Assembly (NCBI RefSeq): GCF_963678635.1
Contig: NC_087062.1
Coordinates: 79,423,200 to 79,487,199, forward strand
Direction: 5' to 3'
Length of the DNA stretch: 64,000 nt
Origin: Symsagittifera roscoffensis
Lineage: Eukaryota; Xenacoelomorpha; Acoela; Convolutidae
This document shows, piece after piece, positions 35,763 to 47,940 of the stretch; position 1 is the first letter of the stretch, and each line of letters begins with the position of its first letter. The notes under the pieces are model-generated. The model ran no database searches. It saw only the letters and a list, made by a program, of their open reading frames with translations, and was not told where the DNA came from. The translations under genes and the position numbers were made by a program.

Positions 35763-36075
35763 GTGGTCGGGTCCTTTTGTGCTATTTGCACAGGCAGTGG
35801 CTTCATTTGTTTTAATATGTAAGTATTTAACTGCAACATGCCATGAGTTTTTGTTCCGACCATTGAGAACGGAGAAAAAATTTGTCTACGGATGTGCTTT
35901 CGCTTTTTGATTTGGACGCAAAATCAAGTATCACAAATAATCATTGGAGCACATCATATAAAGCCGTGATTCACGTGACATTCAAAAGTTTCCAAAAAGT
36001 TGTCCCATTGCGAGAATAATTTGTTGGAAATTTTAGAGTTTTAGCTTATCTACGAGCGAGTAAGGCAATAAAGTA
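35763..36075 (+). repeat. Composite dispersed repeat, full copy
   Basis: Left module: GTCGGGTCCTTTTGTGCTAT, TTGCACAGGCAGTGGCTTC. Right module: GACGCAAAATCAAGTATCAC, AAATAATCATTGG, CATATAAAGCC, GTGATTCACGTGACATT, then GAGCGAGTAAGGCAAT. The same order and spacing recur at 50258-50515. No ORF and no visible terminal repeats. Confidence 0.65.
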
Positions 36076-36349
36076 ACGTTTCTTTTACCAAAAATGGTTA
36101 TTTAAGCAAAGAGAACTTGTTCTTACAAAAAATCTAATTTTAAGACCTTCATTCAGCACTTTCTTGACAAAAAAAAACATTGCGAGGCCAAACTTCGCAC
36201 TGGATAAGCGAACAATTTTGTGTCTGTATGTTCCTGGATTCCAGGACAAGTCTTTAAACATGTTCCAAAATGTAAATGGATCCCACCTACAATATTTCCG
36301 TGGATGCTGCGTACAAATATCTATAACGTACATTTTGTCTGCACAATAG

Positions 36350-36790
36350 TTTTGTTGCGGATTCCGCAACGAGCGAATATAGGTAGTTAATCCGGATTTT
36401 GCACATGTAAGCAGATTCCACAAATATAAGTGGATTCCGCAAATTTATACGGATTTCTCTTTGAATTTACGGAATTCGCCTACAATTTGTGGATTCCGCT
36501 CACAGTTTGCGGATTCCACTTAAAGCTGCGGATTCCGCGACAACTTAAGTTTACTAAACACAAGTTTTATTGATTGTTCATGTTCTATATGCTCTTATTA
36601 GTTTGTTCCGGATTCTACAAATTTTGTTGCGGATTCCGCAGGGTTGCCTGCTTTTGCAGCAATTTTGAGCAATACAGTGTTTTAGCTATTTGTTCGTGGA
36701 ACCCAAAACAGCAAAGAAGATCAAAGAAAAGTAACGATGTTGCAGATTCCGCAACAAATCTGATTTTGGTCTGTAGCAGAGTCCGCTTAC
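36350..36790. repeat. Cluster of about ten GCGGATTCCGC-type motifs
   Basis: Between 36355 and 36540 the near-palindrome TGCGGATTCCGCAA recurs, more or less intact, every 18-30 bases (TGCGGATTCCGCAACGAG, GCAGATTCCACAAATATAAG, TGGATTCCGCAAATTTATA, TGTGGATTCCGCTCAC, TGCGGATTCCACTTA, TGCGGATTCCGCGACA). Further copies lie at about 36625 and 36740. It looks like a decayed minisatellite. Confidence 0.75.
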
Positions 36791-37675
36791 AATTCGAAAA
36801 AAGATTTTTAAATAGTTGTGCAATGAAGTAAGAAAAGTTTTAGAAAAATTTTTACTGAAATTTTATTCGTTACCCTAGTTTTTTAGAGAAGACAACAATT
36901 GTCGATTTAGCTTAATTCGTTAACTTTTTACTCTTTTTATTAGTTTTTTATCACACCTTGCGCAACAAGTGACACTAATTTTAAAAAAAGTTCTTTTGAG
37001 AATGTGGTTGGAACGTTCTGTGCTATAAGAATTTGCTCGAAGAACATGATGTGATTGGAGGATTTCAACATTTTTTTCTAATTGAAGGCCACTGTTTTGT
37101 CAGCTTTTCTTTAAATTTGGATCAGAACAGTGAGACTGTTTTTTCGAAGTGAGGCTAAACGAATCAGAGCCAAAAAAAAGTTCCCAACGAGATATCAAAC
37201 TCAGTCTTTTAACTTTTCTTTGAGATACTAATTTTGCTTGCGTGAAAAAAAACCAGGCCATATTTCCTTTCCACTCATTCAAAAGTTTTAAGGTAAGATC
37301 AGAAAGATATCATTTGGAAGGAAAAAGAAAATCGTAAGAGCTGTAAGCATCTTTGGGAACGAATGTGATGTCAGTGGATAAAATTAAATGTACATTTCTG
37401 TAGTTTTTTTATCTGCATATTGGCAAAAAATCGGGTAGGATTCTAAGCTCTTTGCCTCTCAGTCGAAAAAAAAAAACAGTAGTTTGAGACCATCGATGAT
37501 CCATGCTCATTGTCTGCTAGCGAGGCAACACTATTTGGTCCATAAAAACTACCAAAAAGATGTTCATAGTCTTTAAGCAGTGGGTTCTCCGTAAGTAATA
37601 GCTTTCCTTTGCGAACAAATGGTCTAATGTTGCAGCTGCTGGCCTCAACGGAAGTGGTGGGAGCCTCCCTTCAGT
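36791..37675. other. Noncoding DNA with a repeat remnant
   Basis: A left-module remnant of the composite repeat (GTGGTTGGAACGTTCTGTGC) is at about 37001-37020. Nothing else supported. Confidence 0.4.
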
Positions 37676-37855
37676 GACTTGACTTCTTGACCAAAGGGTC
37701 CACTTTTGTTAATGTTTTTCAATATTCATTAATGAAGGCCCAAAAACTTTGTTCCTGGCGAGATTTATTGGTAAAACCAGGGTCTTTATAATGTTCTAAG
37801 AGAGCTCCGAAAATCAGTTTGGTTGACCCAAACAAAAGGTGGACTCTAAAGCTGT
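37676..37855. mobile_element. Diverged fragment of the hAT MITE family
   Basis: Retains the internal blocks CCAAAGGGTCC, then AGGCCCAAAAAC, then GAGAGCTC-GAAAATCA and TTTGGT-GACC in family order, but both ends are lost. No target duplication can be read. Confidence 0.55.
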
Positions 37856-37952
37856 GCCTGCTCAATGGTGTTAAGCATTCTCACTTATCAAATTCAAAAA
37901 GTTTTTGTTCAAAAGATCAGAATCGATCAATATATAACATTTTTAAATTTAA

Positions 37953-38463
37953 AAAAATGTGCCGTTTGATATGACAGGCCCAGCTCCAAAGTACAGTTTT
38001 GGAAATCCAAAGATAAGTTTAGGTGACCTGAAAAGGCTTAGTCCCGCGTCACAACATTCGGAGATAAAGCCGAACCAGTCAGACTTGTCTATGGACTTCT
38101 GTCTACCTTTTGATATCTCCGATAGCCCGCTAAACCAATACAAAAACCAAGAGTCATATGCACTTACAGTGATCATTTGGATGAATTTTTTTTCAATCAC
38201 ATTTTAAAAAAAATATATCAAAAAATCAACTCCAGAAAATTAAAAATTTCAGCACTTTTTTTTCCGTGTTGGAGTTGTTCTCGTTATTTGAATGCGGTTG
38301 CAACACTTCGACAATTTACGCTTTCGGTAAAAAGAAACTCTTTTTGTTTGAGAAAATCCTGTCTGAAGTGTCGCCTGTTGGTGTCTGTGTTGCTAAGCAA
38401 AGAGTCAAAACGTCTCCTTTCATATCGAAGTTTCAACTAACACCACTTTATCCTATCCTTTGA
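37953..38463 (+). CDS. Candidate two-exon coding region, unidentified
   Basis: First segment: open from a TAA at 37950-37952 and coding-like, with PKYSFGNPKISLGDLKRLSP and LSMDFCLPFDISDSPLNQ; a CAG acceptor at about 37977 could be its true start. Second segment: begins right after AATTTCAG at 38252 and runs to TGA at 38461-38463 (LELFSLFECGCNTSTIY, then KILSEVSPVGVCVAKQ). A GTGATC donor after SYALT would join the two in phase 0 over an intron of about 85 bp, but the donor is weak. No ATG start is present. I recognise no domain. Confidence 0.28.
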
Positions 38464-39868
38464 TTGGAGTACACTCTGTAATAACAAACAGCACTAGTCA
38501 TATCATTATTATAACTAGCACTATCTAACCAACCAGTGATAACCAGCCGGAGCTGTACTTCGGGCTAATTTGCCAATCTGTGTGAAACATGAAATTTGGC
38601 ATAACTCAATTAGAGCATACTTAAATTATCACCCGTTAGAAATACACAATGAAGGGTCAACCGCACGAGGTGATTTAAAATCCGGTTGATAAGTCTAATG
38701 CACATGGCTTAGCTAGTTAAGCTCATTTATCAGTTATAAACCAGGTAGATAACTGATAACAATTAAATTCCTATTACAGGGCGGTTGGTATTTTACTCGC
38801 TCAAGCGTTTCCGAAAGCAGTTCAATCATAAGTGGTTTTTATGATTTTTAGTGGTTTTAGGCAGGGTACTGATTGATATATGTAAATATATTAGCTTAAT
38901 TTCATGTGAGGAATATATTTTTTTATCAATTCACAGCACGAAATGGAAAAAAAACGGCACAATTACGCTTAGGGGCAAAAATTTAATACGATCTGGGCCA
39001 AAATAGAAGAATCCATGGTGGTTCTCAATCGTATGCCCCAAGAAAACGCTAAAGAAAACTTATTGCTCCTTGTTACTCGATGTATAAATCAGGTGTCTTT
39101 TTGTTTTCATGTTTTCAAAATCTTCATTTTCACAGCACGACAGGTTAGAATATGAATCAAAATGTGCGAACAATTCGAGATTGTTAGACACCAAAGCCAT
39201 CAGCTGAACAGCCATAAAGTGTCATTAATAAACTCACACTAAACATACAAACTTTCAGCAAACTTCATCTATTGGCATTATATACCTCATGATTATTGCC
39301 TCAGGTACTTTTATTTGCGACGGCGATGAAAGTGTAATCTTTGGTGGTTGGTCATTTAGTCATCTGGCTCGTGTAAAACATCAGACTAGTAGACTCTGTA
39401 GCCAGTCACCATCCGGACGCCTCCGGTAATTATCAGCTGAAGAATAAACTGTCCGAACCATCGCCGCTCTTCTGTCAAACGCCGGAGCCGAGGAGCCGAG
39501 GAGCCAGTGATTTTCTCGCGGCTTCTGAGTGATGGGCCATAAATACTCAATTTTCAAACGTGCAAATCAACTTGGCTGAAGTTTGTTGATCTAGAAGCCA
39601 CACTTAAGCTGCTTTGAGACGAATATTTGCGTGTACAAAAAACACCAGATAAATCCGTTTGTTGTTTTAAACAGCTTTTGCAGTAGCACCTTCGGAGCAG
39701 TTTATCAGGTGCATCGCAGATTTCTGTTGATTAGCCATTTTGTAATTAGACGGTAATTGCAAACAATCTTGTCAGACCGATTGGCCAAAAATATAATCAT
39801 CATGAAAATATCGAAAACATCCAAACGAACAGCTTTTCAATGAAATCATGCGATACAAGACAGTCGTG
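38464..39868. other. Noncoding DNA with a GC-richer unique patch
   Basis: 39360-39545 is GC-richer, with GCCGGAGCCGAGGAGCCGAG near 39482, and is not repetitive elsewhere in the window. No ORF is supported. The rest is AT-rich. Confidence 0.35.
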
Positions 39869-40243
39869 CAGGCGCGTATTTAGGGGGGGGGGGCAAACGC
39901 TTATTCCCCCCTCCTCAGGGATTCGAGCCCCGCCGACCCAAAGGGTCCCCCCTTTGAACTATTTTGAGATATCCATTTTCGGCCGACGGACCCCAAAGTT
40001 TTTCTAAAGGCGCCCTCGGTGCCAGTATATACCAATTTTGAAAAGGGAGCGCGCGCCGAAAAAACGCAATTTTTTTTGTAAAAAAATTCCAAAAAGTGCC
40101 TAAAAACGCCTTTCTGGCCGGTTTTATCGAAATTTTGCCTGCGGCGCAGAAATTTTGGCCAAAATAGGGACTTTTTAGGGAGCGGGGAGAGCTCGGAAAA
40201 TCAATTTAGTCGACCTAAAAAAAAAGGTCGAGAAAAAGCCCTG
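39869..40243. mobile_element. hAT-type MITE, copy 2, with perfect 8 bp target duplication
   Basis: Starts CAGGCGCGTATTTAGG followed by a G run and ends AAAAAGCCCTG. It is flanked on both sides by the identical octamer CAGTCGTG (39861-39868 and 40244-40251). The core matches copy 1. The right part of the inverted repeat, including the C run, is deleted. It is non-autonomous, with no transposase. Confidence 0.92.
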
Positions 40244-42319
40244 CAGTCGTGAAATCAAAAATACAAAAGAAGGAAATAAAAAAATTTATTTGGAACCTTT
40301 CACCCGAACCAATTTTTTTCAAGATAGGCAGAAGACACTCAGAAACGTTTTTCCCAAGTCTCAAGTTAGCTGTAACTTGCCATATTTTTAATTTACTGAT
40401 GTTATCCCGATAAATTTTTGAATATTTTCACATAGTGCAATTTTAAGTTAAATGAGCGAGCAAAAGCATTGCATATTGCAATGATAATCGCTTTGTCGTC
40501 TTAACAGCTGTTGTCTTATTCGCTGGACAACAATATTTGGCAATGTCGGAAAAGTTTTAAGAATCTGATTTCAGACAATGCTCAGCTAGCGCAACCTAAT
40601 CTAATGTTAGCGACGTTTATGACTCACTTTTAAAATTGGTATTTAAATCCAAAAAAAAAGAAACACTCCAAGGATATAGGAAAACTGCAAAAAATTAATT
40701 CAGATTACCGACGTAAAACTATATTGTTTATTTTTTCAAAGTTCTGCAGGTTTACTTTGGTGGTAATATTTTCCACTGCTTTCAAAAAAATTAGCTCCCT
40801 AGCTCAAAATTTAAAAAAGTTTTTCAACATCAACTGTTTGTAATCCTCGTTTTTGAGAAAAAAATGAATTATATGAGCAACGAAAGTTTTTTAATATCAA
40901 AGTTCTAACCTTCATCCACATATGAAAAAAAGCGATAGACATCTGAGTACCAATTGAAATTTTTTGCTTTTATTTTTTAAAACGTTTTTATTGTTACCCA
41001 TCACTCAATGTTACGACTCCCCCTTAACTGGTCTCGAAAAAGTTTTGCTCAAAAATTTTTAAAAAACTATAATTTTGTGCTGAAAATTGTTCAATGCAAG
41101 TGCTATCATCTGTTAGAATTAATAAGACATCTTAGTTAGCCTCAGTTCTATTTGGAACAATTATGAGTGTAAATAATTTGCCACGCATAAAAAAATCGAC
41201 CCAAGGGATATAGATTTCTCACTTTCTTCGAAAAACGGAACAAGTCGAAGAGTAGATGATAAAATTCAATTAACTTCTTGATCCGATTTTCGAAGAAAGT
41301 GATGGAATATTTGTGCTCTTTTTGACCATTTTTGACTTTTGTCAAATTTCATAACTATTAAATTGAAAAAAAATGATGTATCACCACAAAAAAAAACCTA
41401 AGGTCTTGAGGTCATTTTTGAAAAATTATTAGCCTTGTGATTTTTGTTAAAGTCGGCCAATTTGTTGTGATTAAACTGCGAGTTTCGAGCTGTTAACGCG
41501 TAAGCAGTAATTCAATTGTATGCAAATCGGTTCGAAACTGAATGAAGACACACTATTTGATCCTTTTAATTTAATACTAAACGCTAAAGTTATTCCTTTC
41601 TACTTTGCATAGCAGTGAAGAAAGACTTGTAAAAAACGTTAGAAAATCAAAAATCTACCATTTTTCTAAAAATATATATATAAACTGCTGGTGCAAAGAC
41701 ACAGCACAGCCTTGAGTGGTCTGACTGCCCCTTTAGTGACCCACTAAAAAAGTTTTAATTTTCAAATATGTAAATGGAAATTTAATATACGTTTTTCCAA
41801 TTTTTTAGAATCTCCATTCAATTTCTCAACAAGCTATGTGAAGCACAGAAGGATAAATATTGCGTCCCGTAACTTATTTTCGAAGCTAATTTACCTCTTC
41901 CATTCAATTTAAACAATTTATTCTGTCGCTTACGCTTTGTTAAAACAAAAAAAATCCAAAATGATATCTCAAAATTGTGAAATTGGTAATTTTCAAGCCT
42001 TCGTAACTTTACAAAAAATGTTCACAGGTAAACTTTTCAAACGTGGGCTCAGAATATAAACAAGATTGCTCATATCAGGGCAAAGTTTTGCTCTTTTCGG
42101 CTGCTTTTTAAAGTCTATGCAGTAGTGTTCGCTCTGAAAAAAAAGAAAGATGATAAAAAATCAATTTAAAACACTTTTTTTTAAAGATTTTTTTGGTAAT
42201 CAACTCTCGTACGCTATGTTAAATACAAATTGAATAAAATAAGGAATATACTTGCTTGAGGTGGTTAGAAGAAAATGGATTTTTTAAAGAGAATATTGAA
42301 GAAAACCTTGTATCACCTA
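40244..42319. other. Noncoding AT-rich DNA
   Basis: No supported gene. A hairpin pairs CACTTTCTTCGAAAA-ACGG (about 41220) with CCG-TTTTCGAAGAAAGTG (about 41283-41301). The minus-strand ORF at 41148-41345 is built on that hairpin and is not convincing. Confidence 0.4.
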
Positions 42320-42737
42320 CGGTAGCGGATTAAGGGGGGCGGGAGGGGGGCGGACGCCTCTTTCTTCAGGGATTCGACCCCCAGCCGACTCAAAGGGTCC
42401 CCACTTTGTACTATTTTGAGATATCCACTTTTAGCTGACGGACTTTAAAACTTTCAGAACTTTAAAACAGCGCCAATCCATACTAATTTTGAGGGGGGAG
42501 CGCGCGCCGAAAAAGCGCAATTTTTTTGGTCAAAGTTTTCCAAAAAGTGCCTAAAAACGCCTTTTTTTGGCCTTTTTTCACCAATTTGCCTTCACAGCAG
42601 AAAATTTAGTCAAATTTAGGTCTTTATAGTGGTTTCGGAGAGCTCACAAAATCAATTTGGTCGACCTAAAACAACGGTCGAGAAAATTTTCAATTTTTTT
42701 TTTGAAAATCCGCCCCCCCCTCGAGATCCGCGCCTAT
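42320..42737. mobile_element. hAT-type MITE, copy 3
   Basis: Left end CGGTAGCGGATTAAGG and a G run; internal blocks GGGGAGCGCGCGCC and GTCGACCTAAAA; right end with a C run, TCGAG and ATCCGCGCCTAT. Both ends are mutated and the target duplication is not clear. The right end is embedded in the adjoining tandem duplication. Confidence 0.75.
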
Positions 42738-43240
42738 ATAGCAGATTTATTTATTAAGCATAATCAAAACTGCGATTGACTTAATTTCGTAGCCCATCAA
42801 AATAAAAATTGGATGAAACAGTACAAAATTATTACATGTTGTACGTTTGAATGAAAACAGAATTAAGATTCAGAAATAAAACATGCTTGGGGAGGACATT
42901 TTACAGTAGGTAACTTAGGGGGAGGGGGGGGGGGTTCAGAGAGGGAAAAAGATTGTACTGTTGAAAATCCGCCGCCACCCCCCCCCCCCTCCCCCTCGAG
43001 AAATTCCTAGATCCGCGCCTATATAGCAGATTTAATTATTAAGCATAATCAAAACTGCGATTGACTTAATTTTGTAGCCCATTAAAATAAAAATTGGATG
43101 AAACATTTCAAAAAAATTACATGTACGTTTGAATGAAAACAGAATTAAGATTCAGAAATAAAACATGCTTGGGGAGGACTTTTTACAGTAGGTAACTTAG
43201 GGGGAGGGGGGATAAGAGAGGGAAAAAGATTGTACGGTTG
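42704..43240. repeat. Tandem duplication containing a MITE right end and a G-rich block
   Basis: Unit 1 is 42704-42962 and unit 2 is 42963-43240. Each runs GAAAATCCGCC, a C run, CTCGAGA, ATCCGCGCCTATATAGCAG, AAGCATAATCAAAACTGCG, CATGCTTGGGGAGGAC, AGTAGGTAACTTAGGGGGAG and AAAAAGATTGTAC. The second half is related to bases 1-82 of the window. The duplicated MITE end shows that the duplication came after the insertion. Confidence 0.88.
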
Positions 43241-45540
43241 ATCCCAATAATTTTCCGACAAAAAACTCCAGTCACTTCAGTCAAAAATGAATAATTAAAA
43301 AGTCGAAATTTGTTTTGAGAACAAATCATACGACCACAAATATTCCTTCGAGAACAAATAAATCTTCGAAAGCATGAACAAAAATACTGATTTGATAGAA
43401 GTTGATTGGCAGTTGGTTTTTTAAGGGATTCGCTCTGATACGAGCAGTCTCGTGAGTTGTTTCCGACTTTGATGGTTTCAATCATTTTTTTTTCTACAAA
43501 TAACTTTTCATCACTTTGAATGCAAAATCATTCATCCATTCAATGAAATATGAAAAATGTAGTGAAATTTTATAGCCAATTTGACAAGAAAAGACATTAA
43601 GTTGAGCCATTTTGTTCCGCTCAGTGTGAAAGCATAGCAGTGGTCAAGACAATCGGCGCCTCTTCTTTTTATGCCCGGCTAATTTGCATCATTCTAAGCG
43701 GAACTTCTAATCCCGCGGCACAAATGCCGAACAATAAGTTATGGAATTTATTGCGAAAAAGTTTAATTTTAATTTGGGGAAAACAGAATAATCCTTTCAG
43801 GTATCTAATTGCTGTTCGCAGATGACGTGGATCAGTTAGCTCGTGCAATTAGATGCGAGGCTGATTCGATGGACACTTTTCCCGAAACAATTTACAAGTT
43901 AGCTGATCAATTGCATAATTTGACATTTAGGAAACGCCGATGATTTTAATCAGCTTTATCATCTCATCAGCGCAGCCTAAGAATAAGAAAAAGCAATTTT
44001 CCTAGCAAACAGGATGCAAAATTATAATCAAAAACACTAAGATTGTCCGTAGCATAACACTCATTTGTACTTTAATTTGCAGAAACAAAAATAAAAACGG
44101 GCTAACGCTAAAGCTTTAAGTGAACCATTTAACGCAGATTGGAGTAAAATTGATTAGATTTTGTCAAAAATTACATCATCAAAAAATCACCTTTTTGAAA
44201 ATTTTTTGCGTAATTTAAAGCGTTTTCCTTATTTCCAACCAACAGTACTGGTTCAATTGAAAAAAACGCTAAACTGTAACTTCTTATTCTGTATTTTAAC
44301 AATATATTAGTTCTGATGTTTCAAGTATATATAAATGGTATCACCGCACATATAGCTGTTATTTTTAAAAGGGTCTACTCAATACGGAAACAGAGCTGCT
44401 AATTGAGATTAAATATCAACTGGTCGGCTGATGAGAAAAGCACAGTTTTTCAGCCCACTTTTTCACTTCTCTCCGCTCTGTTCCCCTTCGGCTAATTGAC
44501 CAAATCTGGGCTAGGTACTTTAATTGAAGCCATTTTCCCTGTCGCCAACCCAGTTGCAAATCGCATGGGGACTTTTAAACCATCAAAAGTTGCACGAAAG
44601 TCTACTTTTTTGACCCAGAATTACATAAATTTCATTTAGAGATCAGAACTTATGCTCTCAATTGGGCATTTCCCACGCCCTCATTTATGATCATTAATCC
44701 TTACAATCAAATCAACTTGGGACTATTCAATATACGCGTCACATGTGACCGACCCATCCCTCTGCAATTAATTTTAAAATGGTAACTCAAAAATATCGTC
44801 ATTTTGCTGAAATACTGCTAAAAATTGAAGTTTTATTGATCAAGAAAGTAGAAATTTTGATAGAAAATCAAAACTAGCAAGTTTATTTGCTGTTTCGGCT
44901 GAAGAATAAAATTGTTTTACAAAACTTTCATTGTCTATGAAAAAAAACAACAGTGAGGGATAATATTGGAAAACTGAAAAACATGGATATAGCTTTAAGC
45001 AATCGAGCTTTTCGGAGGCTTAGCCATAGTTTACGAAATATGATTTCTGCATCGTTAAGTATACGACATAAACAGAAACAATGCATTTCAAAACTTTCTT
45101 GCATTTAAACAAAATTTCATTTTGTTGTTTGAAATAAATGATGATAGTAAATATGTTTTGAGCATGGTGTTAATTAAACCTCTAGCACAGCTCCTCTGGC
45201 GCCTATGAGTCGGGATCCCGCCATCTGAGAAACAGTTAGAATCATGCTAGCTCCTCGGATCCCGTTGCGGTACTCCCATGCAAACAGGCACATGGCCTCA
45301 AGTCAAAGCGTGAAAATTAGCTGTACACACATTCCATTTGACATCTCAAGAAAAAATTATATTGAAAAGTAGAAGCGAAACAGAAATCAAATGCTGTTGG
45401 ATGCACTAAAAAAAATTTTGTTTGAAGAGTTTTTCAAAATTAGCGAAAATTGTGAGAACAGGAAGAAATGCTCAGTTATTTCAATTTTTCAACTTTTTTG
45501 ACTATTATCTATTTATTTTACGAGGGCAGTAGCAAGGCGG
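43241..45540. other. Noncoding DNA with GC-richer unique patches
   Basis: No supported gene. GC-richer, non-repetitive patches lie at about 43620-43960, 44440-44590 and 45180-45310, the first and third with GGCGCC (43655-43660, 45198-45203). Near 43425 a GCTCTGATACGAGCAG motif recalls the foldback arms. The ORF at 43183-43485 overlaps the tandem repeat and is not supported. Confidence 0.35.
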
Positions 45541-45690
45541 TCGCTTACCTTCTCCCTCAATTCTTGGGCACAACAGTGCCCAAAACACTGTTTGCGGTGC
45601 GAAACTTCTTGCCAAAATAGATTTTTAAGGAAAATCAAACTAGTCGAGCATAAAAAAAGGTCAAGAAAATCTGTCACAAGCCACTCTGAC
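45541..45690. mobile_element. Heavily diverged hAT MITE fragment
   Basis: Only the inner part is recognisable: GTGCCCAAAAC, GCGGTGCGAAAC, TTGCCAAAATAG, AAATCAAACTAGTCGA and AAAAAAAGGTC. No ends remain. Confidence 0.45.
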
Positions 45691-46514
45691 TAGACGTTTT
45701 ACATTAATATAATCAAACATTTTAAAGCTTGGTTTATTAAACTTTTTTGTGAGGTTGATTTTTTTTAATCTACGGAGTTTATTAAAATCCCGTCCCATGA
45801 GTTTTAATAAATTGGCCTTCAGCACTTCTGAAGTGGGCTGCTAATTGTTCAGTTGGGGATGACAGTTGGCATCTATTTATACTTTGTTTCTTTTTCAGTG
45901 GGGGTACTAAAATAGGTAGCCAAGTGTGACCGAGCGACACTTTAGGCGCCAAGAAGACTCCTACTTCGGATGCACTGGCGCGTGCAGTAAAGAGGTTCAA
46001 AGTACTGAAAGAACACAACTGGCCCGAACCAATTGTGGAATGAAGTCACGCGGAACACACGTGAACATGTGCGTGAAGTAGTTTGACAGGATTAAGCGCC
46101 ATTTCCATTTTACATGACTGGTCATGACTGGAAACCAAAAAAAAACAGAAAAAAAGCTATCCAAACCATTTCTCTATTGAAAGCTCGGGTGAAGTTATAA
46201 CGCCCCAACAATCCAAACCACCCATCCCAATAGACCAAGTTACGATCTTCTACCTCTATTTAGATAAATTGGTAAGCACTACGTGTATCAGGCACTCGAT
46301 GCTGATATTCTGGTTGGCTGAAAGTGTCAAATTCACCCTCATCCTAAATCAATTTGTGGGCAGAATCCTAAACTCTATAGATTCGGAAGACAAATTCATT
46401 CCCATTGAGCTGACGGTAAAGTGAAACTGTCATATGCTGAAAAAATTTGTAGCAAACAAGAAGGTGGAATTGACTTTGGGTTAAATTCAAGGCGTATGTA
46501 TCCAATTCAGAATC
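45691..46514. other. Noncoding unique DNA
   Basis: A moderately GC-richer patch at 45780-46130 with GGCGCC at 45945-45950. The minus-strand ORF 45782-46018 has no recognisable domain. Confidence 0.35.
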
Positions 46515-46805
46515 AGTAGCGTGCGAGCGTGCCGATGGCTTCAAAACTTCCCCATTTTGGAACCCTAAAAATGTCCTAAAGGCGCCATGGCGCTACTATA
46601 AACTAAATTTGAAGGGAGTACGCGCCGGAAAAGCACGTTTTTTTTGAGGCAAAATCTTCTATAACTTGACCAACAAGGTCATTGTGGCGGTTTTTTTTTC
46701 AAACTTCGACAGCGGCGCAAAACTTTTTTTTACTAAGTTAGGCCTTTGAAATTGACCCAAAAAATTGACAAAATTTCGAAAAACTTTTTCAAAATGCCAT
46801 CTAGA
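46515..46805. mobile_element. Diverged hAT MITE copy
   Basis: Keeps family blocks in order: CCTAAAGGCGCCATGGCGC, GAAGGGAGTACGCGCCGG, GCGGCGCAAAACTTT and AGGCCTTTGAAA. Its termini are not recognisable. Confidence 0.6.
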
Positions 46806-47507
46806 AAAATTTCTGCGCATAAAACTCCTAGAACTAAGTGTTTATCAGATTTCAGCATTTTTCTGAGGCTTATTTGCTTTTGAGCCATTCACAGCTTTGA
46901 AAGCTTCTGTTTTTACAAAATCCACAGAACTTTTTGAAAATTCCTTCTTCTGGAATTTTATTTTTGATCTTAAGAGCTCCCTAGGGTCTACAAAATAGAA
47001 TGGGGATTAAGTTATTCGGCATTACTTTTGACCCAGATGCGTCTGATAAATGTTTAATCAATACTAATGCGCAATATTTGACATTTAAGGTGGATAAAGT
47101 AGTCAAATACATTCCCGACCAAATACATATTTAATGCTAATCTCACTTTTGTTAGCGTGTTAGACTCAACGGATGATAAGACCCCTTTTGTCGCAATTGA
47201 GTTGAAATTACAGGGAAATAAGATACTAATATGTTTTGATTAAGGGATCGGGAACATAATTCAAGAGCCGACTCAATAACGGTGATGTTAATTAAAACCA
47301 TGAGTTTTTATATAAATCGCCTTCTGATACAGTAGTCTTTTGTCATTTAAGTTTTTCGATTCCTAGAACTAAAATTATTAACTCTGCTATTCATTTTCGT
47401 AAATTTAACTTGTTTACAATTTATGTAATCATAATTATTTTTGAAGATATATTTCCCGAGCTCTCCAAAATTACTCAAAAAGACAAAAATAATGGTATTT
47501 GGCATTA
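46806..47507. other. Noncoding DNA
   Basis: No gene or repeat supported. Confidence 0.4.
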
Positions 47508-47515
47508 ATTTTGAC

Positions 47516-47940
47516 CAGGGGCGGATTTAGGGGGGGGGGGGGGCGGACGCCCCTTCCTCAGGATTCGACCCCCTGCCGACCCAAAGGGTCCCCCCTTTGA
47601 TACTTTTTCAGAAATCCATTTTTGGCGGACCGACCCTAAAATTTTTCTAAAGGCGCCTTTGGCGCCAATATATACTAACTTTGAGGGGGAGCGCGCGCCA
47701 AAAAAAACGCAATTTTTTTGTCAAAATTTTTCAAAAAGTGCCCAAAAACGGCTTTTTTGACTGTTTTTCAAAAATTTGCCTGCGGCGCAGAAAATTTTGC
47801 CAATATAGGGGCAAAACTGCTTTGGGAGAGCTCGAAAAATCAATTTGGTCGACCTAAAAAAAAAGGTCGTCAAAATTTTTTGGAAAATTTTTTGAAAATC
47901 CGCCCCCCCCCCCCTCGAGAAAATCCTAGATCCGCCCCTG
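47516..47940. mobile_element. hAT-type MITE, copy 4, intact ends and perfect 8 bp target duplication
   Basis: The best copy, 425 bp. Left end CAGGGGCGGATTTAGG with a G13 run; right end a C12 run, CTCGAGAAAAT, then CCTAGATCCGCCCCTG. The termini are inverted repeats with two mismatches over 16 bases. The flanking octamer ATTTTGAC is identical on both sides (47508-47515, 47941-47948). Eight-base duplications and CAGGG ends are typical of hAT elements. The ORF at 47718-48110 runs through its end and is not a gene. Confidence 0.95.

Noticed and set aside
36350-36790. CRISPR-like array
   Set aside because: Units are imperfect with variable spacing and no conserved repeat/spacer split, and the genome is animal.
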